A stretch of 51,628 bases of DNA from Ruminiclostridium sp. (GTDB lineage Bacteria > Bacillota > Clostridia > Oscillospirales > Ruminococcaceae). The notes beneath the pieces are model-generated. The model was not told where the DNA came from. It made no database searches and saw nothing but the letters and a program-made list of their open reading frames with translations. The position numbers and the translations under genes are program-made. Positions 51,373 through 51,628 of this stretch are shown piece by piece; the stretch's first letter is position 1; the number at the start of each line of letters is the position of its first letter. The stretch spans positions 1 through 51,628 of the forward strand of contig JAGANY010000001.1 in NCBI GenBank assembly GCA_017624025.1, in the 5' to 3' direction.

Positions 51373-51575
51373 ACCGATGAAGGATGAATAATGAAAGATG
51401 AATGATTAAGGTATTGCCTTCGGCAATGGATTTAAAATACAAAGACATCCGACAGAGAATAAAACAAGGTCACAGCATACTGTGACCTCTGGCTGTCGAA
51501 AAAGTCATTTTTAGCGAAAAAGTAAGAGTGAAAAGTGATGAGTGATGGAATCGCCTACGGCGATGGATTTAAATA
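51373..51575 (+). repeat. Two further family-A elements at the right end
   Basis: First: purine tract 51376-51408, hairpin ATTGCC-ttc-GGCAAT (51413-51427), GGATTTAAA. Second, more degenerate: AAGTGATGAGTGATGG tract, hairpin ATCGCC-tac-GGCGAT (51550-51564), GGATTTAAA. Between them is a separate AGGTCACA / TGTGACCT hairpin (51467-51488) followed by a T-rich run on the minus strand. No gene is seen from 51315 to the end. Confidence 0.75.
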
Positions 51576-51628
51576 AAACTCTGCACAAACGCGCTTCATA
51601 AAAGGCTTTTTTAAAATTCACGCCCACA

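Overview
The window looks like chromosomal DNA of a gut or rumen Clostridia member, most likely Oscillospiraceae/Ruminococcaceae (Ruminococcus-like). This is inferred from the moderate GC content, AAGGAGG-type ribosome sites, textbook SigA promoters, a secreted GH5 glucanase, a 2-oxoacid:ferredoxin oxidoreductase (anaerobe) and the family composition. I see no rRNA, tRNA, CRISPR, insertion sequence or prophage. Accessory character is limited to repeats and noncoding RNA.

Layout. 0.1-1.3 kb: AraD-like epimerase with a long Pro-rich tail. 1.4-11.0 kb (minus): two consecutive MoxR-DUF58-membrane protein modules, one with a 893-aa transglutaminase, separated by a DHH phosphoesterase and ending in a small MGMT-like protein. 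11.4-13.5 kb: secreted GH5 glucanase and a small acidic membrane protein. 13.6-17.5 kb: RsmE, YitT, a YgjP-like metallohydrolase and a chemoreceptor without an external sensor domain. 17.6-21.2 kb: RimI preceded by five tandem DUF3592-like paralogues. 21.4-26.0 kb: polA and ppk1. 26.3-30.1 kb (plus): zinc-ribbon membrane protein, P-loop protein and a four-subunit VOR/KOR complex. 30.3-35.6 kb: XRE regulator, then histidine phosphatase, Tex, YcxB-like protein, QueH and a low-molecular-weight phosphatase. 35.8-40.1 kb (minus): MacB-like ABC ATPase, large extracytoplasmic protein and permease. 40.3-41.8 kb: two apparently noncoding RNA genes flanking a DUF1292 gene. 41.8-45.5 kb (plus): Sir2, an ECF sigma/anti-sigma pair and a lone ParB-like protein, with an unlisted 45-aa gene on the minus strand. 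45.8-50.5 kb (minus): DUF4003, cytidylate-kinase-like, thiN, PPTase, a membrane protein and pyrB. 50.7-51.3 kb (plus): DUF308 protein.

The most interesting unexplained items are: (1) a ~640-nt promoter-to-terminator transcription unit at 41.13-41.77 kb with no credible ORF, many internal hairpins and internally repeated motifs, resembling the size class of large ornate bacterial RNAs (ROOL/GOLLD/OLE); (2) a dispersed intergenic element in which each copy carries a different, fully self-complementary hairpin; (3) a second, larger composite palindromic element between convergent genes; (4) the five-gene DUF3592 expansion; (5) an aspartate carbamoyltransferase fused to only the zinc ribbon of PyrI; (6) an uncalled 45-aa protein gene; (7) a consensus promoter placed so that thiN would be leaderless.

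All calls come from reading the sequence. No database search was run, so family names rest on motif recognition.
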